From Halovenus sp037080055 (GTDB lineage: Archaea > Halobacteriota > Halobacteria > Halobacteriales > Haloarculaceae): a stretch of 64,000 nt of DNA. Each line of letters begins with the position of its first letter. Positions within the stretch are counted from its first letter, which is position 1. This document shows, piece after piece, positions 62,756-64,000 of the stretch. Under the pieces are notes generated by a model, which made no database searches, was not told the DNA's origin, and saw only the letters and a list, made by a program, of their open reading frames with translations. Location: contig NZ_JBAOJI010000001.1 in assembly GCF_037080055.1 (NCBI RefSeq), positions 310,001 to 374,000 of the forward strand, in the 5' to 3' direction. The position numbers and the translations under genes were made by a program.

Positions 62756-62826
62756 CGGTTCCACCCCTCTGAACTGCGTCGTTCGTATTTGCCGGTCTGT
62801 GCAGTCTCGTGGTGAAGATCGTGCAT
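62752..62826 (-). CDS. Possible 24-residue leader peptide before lctP
   Basis: An ATG at 62826 opens 24 codons ending in a TGA that overlaps the lctP ATG (ATGA), a coupling pattern also seen in etfB-etfA. The peptide starts MHDLHHETAQTGKY and is rich in His and charged residues. If translated it would couple lctP translation to its own. It is too short to call by composition alone. Confidence 0.4.
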   Translation of the reverse strand: MHDLHHETAQTGKYERRSSEGWNR

Positions 62827-62858
62827 ATTGTGTACCCCCGTAGTGGACGAGTGTGTCA

Positions 62859-62871
62859 ACCGACAGTCGGT
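62859..62871. promoter_or_regulatory. Palindrome in the lctP leader
   Basis: ACCGAC A GTCGGT is a perfect 13-base palindrome, downstream of the lctP TATA box and 33 bases before the leader ATG. It may bind a regulator or form an mRNA hairpin. Confidence 0.3.
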
Positions 62872-62980
62872 CGCGACGACTCCTCAGCAACCCAGTCTCG
62901 CCAGACCGACACAGGCAACGGTTGTCTTCGACTCAATTACCAGCCTCGTTACCAACTAGCGACCTATACATATGATGGGG

Positions 62981-62994
62981 TATAAAAATTTTCG
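62981..62994 (-). promoter_or_regulatory. BRE/TATA box of lctP
   Basis: On the minus strand CGAAAATTTTTATA gives a very good haloarchaeal BRE plus TATA. Transcription would start near 62955, leaving a leader of about 130 bases before the small ORF and 200 before lctP. Confidence 0.55.
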
Positions 62995-63248
62995 ACACAT
63001 ATAAGAATATTGTTACTTTATCACTCAGCGGACAACCCTGTAGGAGGTCCAAAATTAGGATGTTAGGATATTCATACTTGTTATGTATCATCTACCGTAG
63101 CATCTGTGGCTGTGAGCACAGCGAAAGTACCCATAGTTCCACCGGTCGGGACGCGCATGACTGTGGGAGCTGGCTACAGGTGGGGGCGACAGTCGACAGT
63201 CCGGAGGATTTGTAAGTCCTGGCGTGGAACTTCGAATTGAGCGTTCGT

Positions 63249-63370
63249 GGTGAGCAAATCTAGCGGATTTGTGAGCCTCGGGGCGAACGGGCGAAGCGGA
63301 CGAGCGCTGGTGATGAGTAAATCCAGCGGATTTACGAATCTCGGGGCGAACGAGCGAAGCGAGTGAGCGC
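63249..63370 (+). repeat. Two tandem degenerate repeats leading into tRNA-Gly
   Basis: Units 63249-63308 and 63309-63370 both read GGTGAGCAAATC.AGCGGATTT.....CTCGGGGCGAACG.GCGAAGCG (the second has a 3-base insert and a few changes). Each contains a small inverted repeat AAATC-AGC-GGATTT. The second unit runs into the 5' end of the tRNA. This type of GC-rich GCGAACGAGCGAAGCGAG sequence is scattered through haloarchaeal genomes. Confidence 0.7.
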
Positions 63371-63437
63371 CGGTGGTCTAGTGGTAGGACATGAGCTTCC
63401 CAAGCTCATAGCCCGGGTTCAATTCCCGGCCGGCGCA
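63367..63437 (+). tRNA. tRNA-Gly (anticodon CCC)
   Basis: 71 bases. The acceptor GCGCCGG pairs with CCGGCGC and is followed by A73. The D arm is GTCTAGTGGTAGGAC. The anticodon stem TGAGC/GCTCA holds the loop TTCCCAA with anticodon CCC, and the T arm is CCCGGG-TTCAATT-CCCGG-like. CCA is not encoded and no intron is present. It reads GGG. Confidence 0.95.
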
Positions 63438-63443
63438 CTACCT

Positions 63444-63449
63444 CTTTTT
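63444..63449 (+). terminator. T-run after tRNA-Gly
   Basis: CTTTTT a few bases past the tRNA 3' end, the usual archaeal tRNA terminator form. Confidence 0.4.
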
Positions 63450-63466
63450 ACTCGGTTGGGTTTCCT

Positions 63467-63485
63467 CGCGAGCCGAAGGCTCGCG
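63467..63485. repeat. Perfect 8-bp hairpin after tRNA-Gly
   Basis: CGCGAGCC-GAA-GGCTCGCG, a stem of 8 pairs with a 3-base loop, in a GC-rich stretch. It is not followed by T residues, so a terminator role is not obvious. Confidence 0.4.
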
Positions 63486-63649
63486 GCTCCGCCGCTCGCC
63501 TGACGAGGTCTCACTTCGTTCGACCTCGCGCTCGCTGCGGGAACCACGCCCTCGCAAAAACTAGGGGAAAAACGACCTCCGCCGTCGCTTCGCTCCGGCG
63601 GAGTGAACCGCGCTCGCTCTGCTCGCGCGGATGCTAGCGGGCCTAGAGT

Positions 63650-64000
63650 GGACAAAGAAAATGGAGGCTACGGTTACTGTTTGGTTACTATTTACTGTAG
63701 CAAATATTATCATCTTGATGGAACATAGAAAATATATAATTAAATCATGGATGTAAGTAAAGCACATTTGAAAATTCCACTTTTGACATACAAGAGATCT
63801 TCACCACTCCGTAGTTGGATAGGTGCTTTCCTATGGGGGATACAGCAGTCTTTTATTAATTACATTAATGTATCAAGCAAATTAATATCCCAACGGTGCA
63901 TCCGGGTACAGTATCGTATTAGTTGTAATATTACTCATTCTCAGTACGTTTGTTAGCCTTCTATTCAATGTGGTCTGGGATAGTGTTGTAGGAACAATCT
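63650..64000. other. AT-rich segment at the window end, no clear gene
   Basis: From about 63650 the DNA becomes AT-rich, unlike the rest of the window. A 69-codon frame at 63747-63956 has Ser/Ile/Lys content unlike halophilic proteins and I reject it. From 63886 to the edge, a frame open without a start codon encodes a hydrophobic stretch (IVLVVILLILSTFVSLLF), which may be the edge of a membrane-protein gene or remnant. The base-composition jump starts just past tRNA-Gly, a common target of integrated elements. Confidence 0.5.

Larger units (their letters stand above)
62827..63366. other. Intergenic region between lctP and tRNA-Gly
   Basis: 540 bases with no protein gene that I can support. 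It holds the lctP promoter and leader, a stretch near 63105-63200 with weak inverted repeats (CCCATAG and CTGTGGG) and no clear product, and the pair of 60-base repeats described separately. Confidence 0.5.

Noticed and set aside
63105..63200. Small structured RNA before tRNA-Gly
   Set aside because: The inverted repeats (CCCATAG with CTGTGGG and others) are short and imperfect, and no promoter or terminator could be tied to them.
63747..63956. 69-codon frame in the AT-rich end segment
   Set aside because: Its Ser/Ile/Lys content is not halophilic, and the AT-rich DNA makes open frames by chance less informative here.

Overview
The window is chromosomal DNA of a haloarchaeon (class Halobacteria). 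The predicted proteins are strongly acidic, the DNA is GC-rich, and most promoters have a TATA-like box about 25-28 bases before the start codon, as in leaderless genes. Archaeal information-processing genes are present: PCNA, NMD3, aIF1A, aEF1-beta and topoisomerase VI. Haloarchaeal signatures include Tat lipoproteins, a PGF-CTERM protein, halocyanin, receiver-PAS kinases and an Htr-type transducer. I cannot name the genus.

Layout. 1-6.5 kb: a receiver-PAS-PAS histidine kinase cut by the window edge, ribose-1,5-bisphosphate isomerase, a Tat lipoprotein, a membrane protein, PCNA and a PAS-GAF histidine kinase. 6.6-12.4 kb: an M20 hydrolase, an M32 carboxypeptidase, then a pilin-like protein and a secreted protein facing a membrane-anchored winged-helix regulator. 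12.6-17.6 kb: etfBA, a 59-base copy of the etfA tail, an Htr transducer and PspAB. 17.7-24.5 kb: a hydrolase, NMD3, an MscS channel, aIF1A, exported proteins and a YchF GTPase. 24.7-29.5 kb: a receiver-PAS-GAF protein without kinase, a VOC protein, methenyl-H4MPT cyclohydrolase, and an MFS exporter behind a TetR-type palindrome. 29.5-37.9 kb: topoisomerase VI A and B, a phosphotransferase, ComB, an M28 peptidase, tRNA-Leu(GAG), BirA and UspA. 38-46.7 kb: an amidohydrolase, an epoxide-hydrolase-like protein, a large repeat-plus-halocyanin lipoprotein behind two DtxR-type palindromes, a recombinase coupled to a DUF5805-type protein, a second hydrolase and an epimerase. 46.8-57.6 kb: glutamate synthase, two regulators, a DUF7509-like protein, R2lox, a membrane protein, a 3-hydroxyacyl-CoA dehydrogenase, a zinc-finger microprotein with aEF1-beta, and NAD synthetase. 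57.6-64 kb: a D-lactate dehydrogenase-type flavoprotein, lactate permease with a possible leader peptide, tRNA-Gly(CCC), and an AT-rich segment with no clear gene.

Genes that appear to work together: lctP with the Fe-S flavoprotein (lactate uptake and oxidation); etfB with etfA (electron transfer); top6B with top6A; the zinc-finger protein with aEF1-beta; the DUF5805-type protein with the recombinase. The most distinctive locus is 40157-42653. It is a single-gene unit in which two perfect iron-repressor-like palindromes precede a lipoprotein of six helical repeats ending in a blue-copper domain. It looks like a metal-responsive surface redox or metal-binding protein. Most of the rest is ordinary core chromosome; I saw no CRISPR array and no intact insertion sequence.
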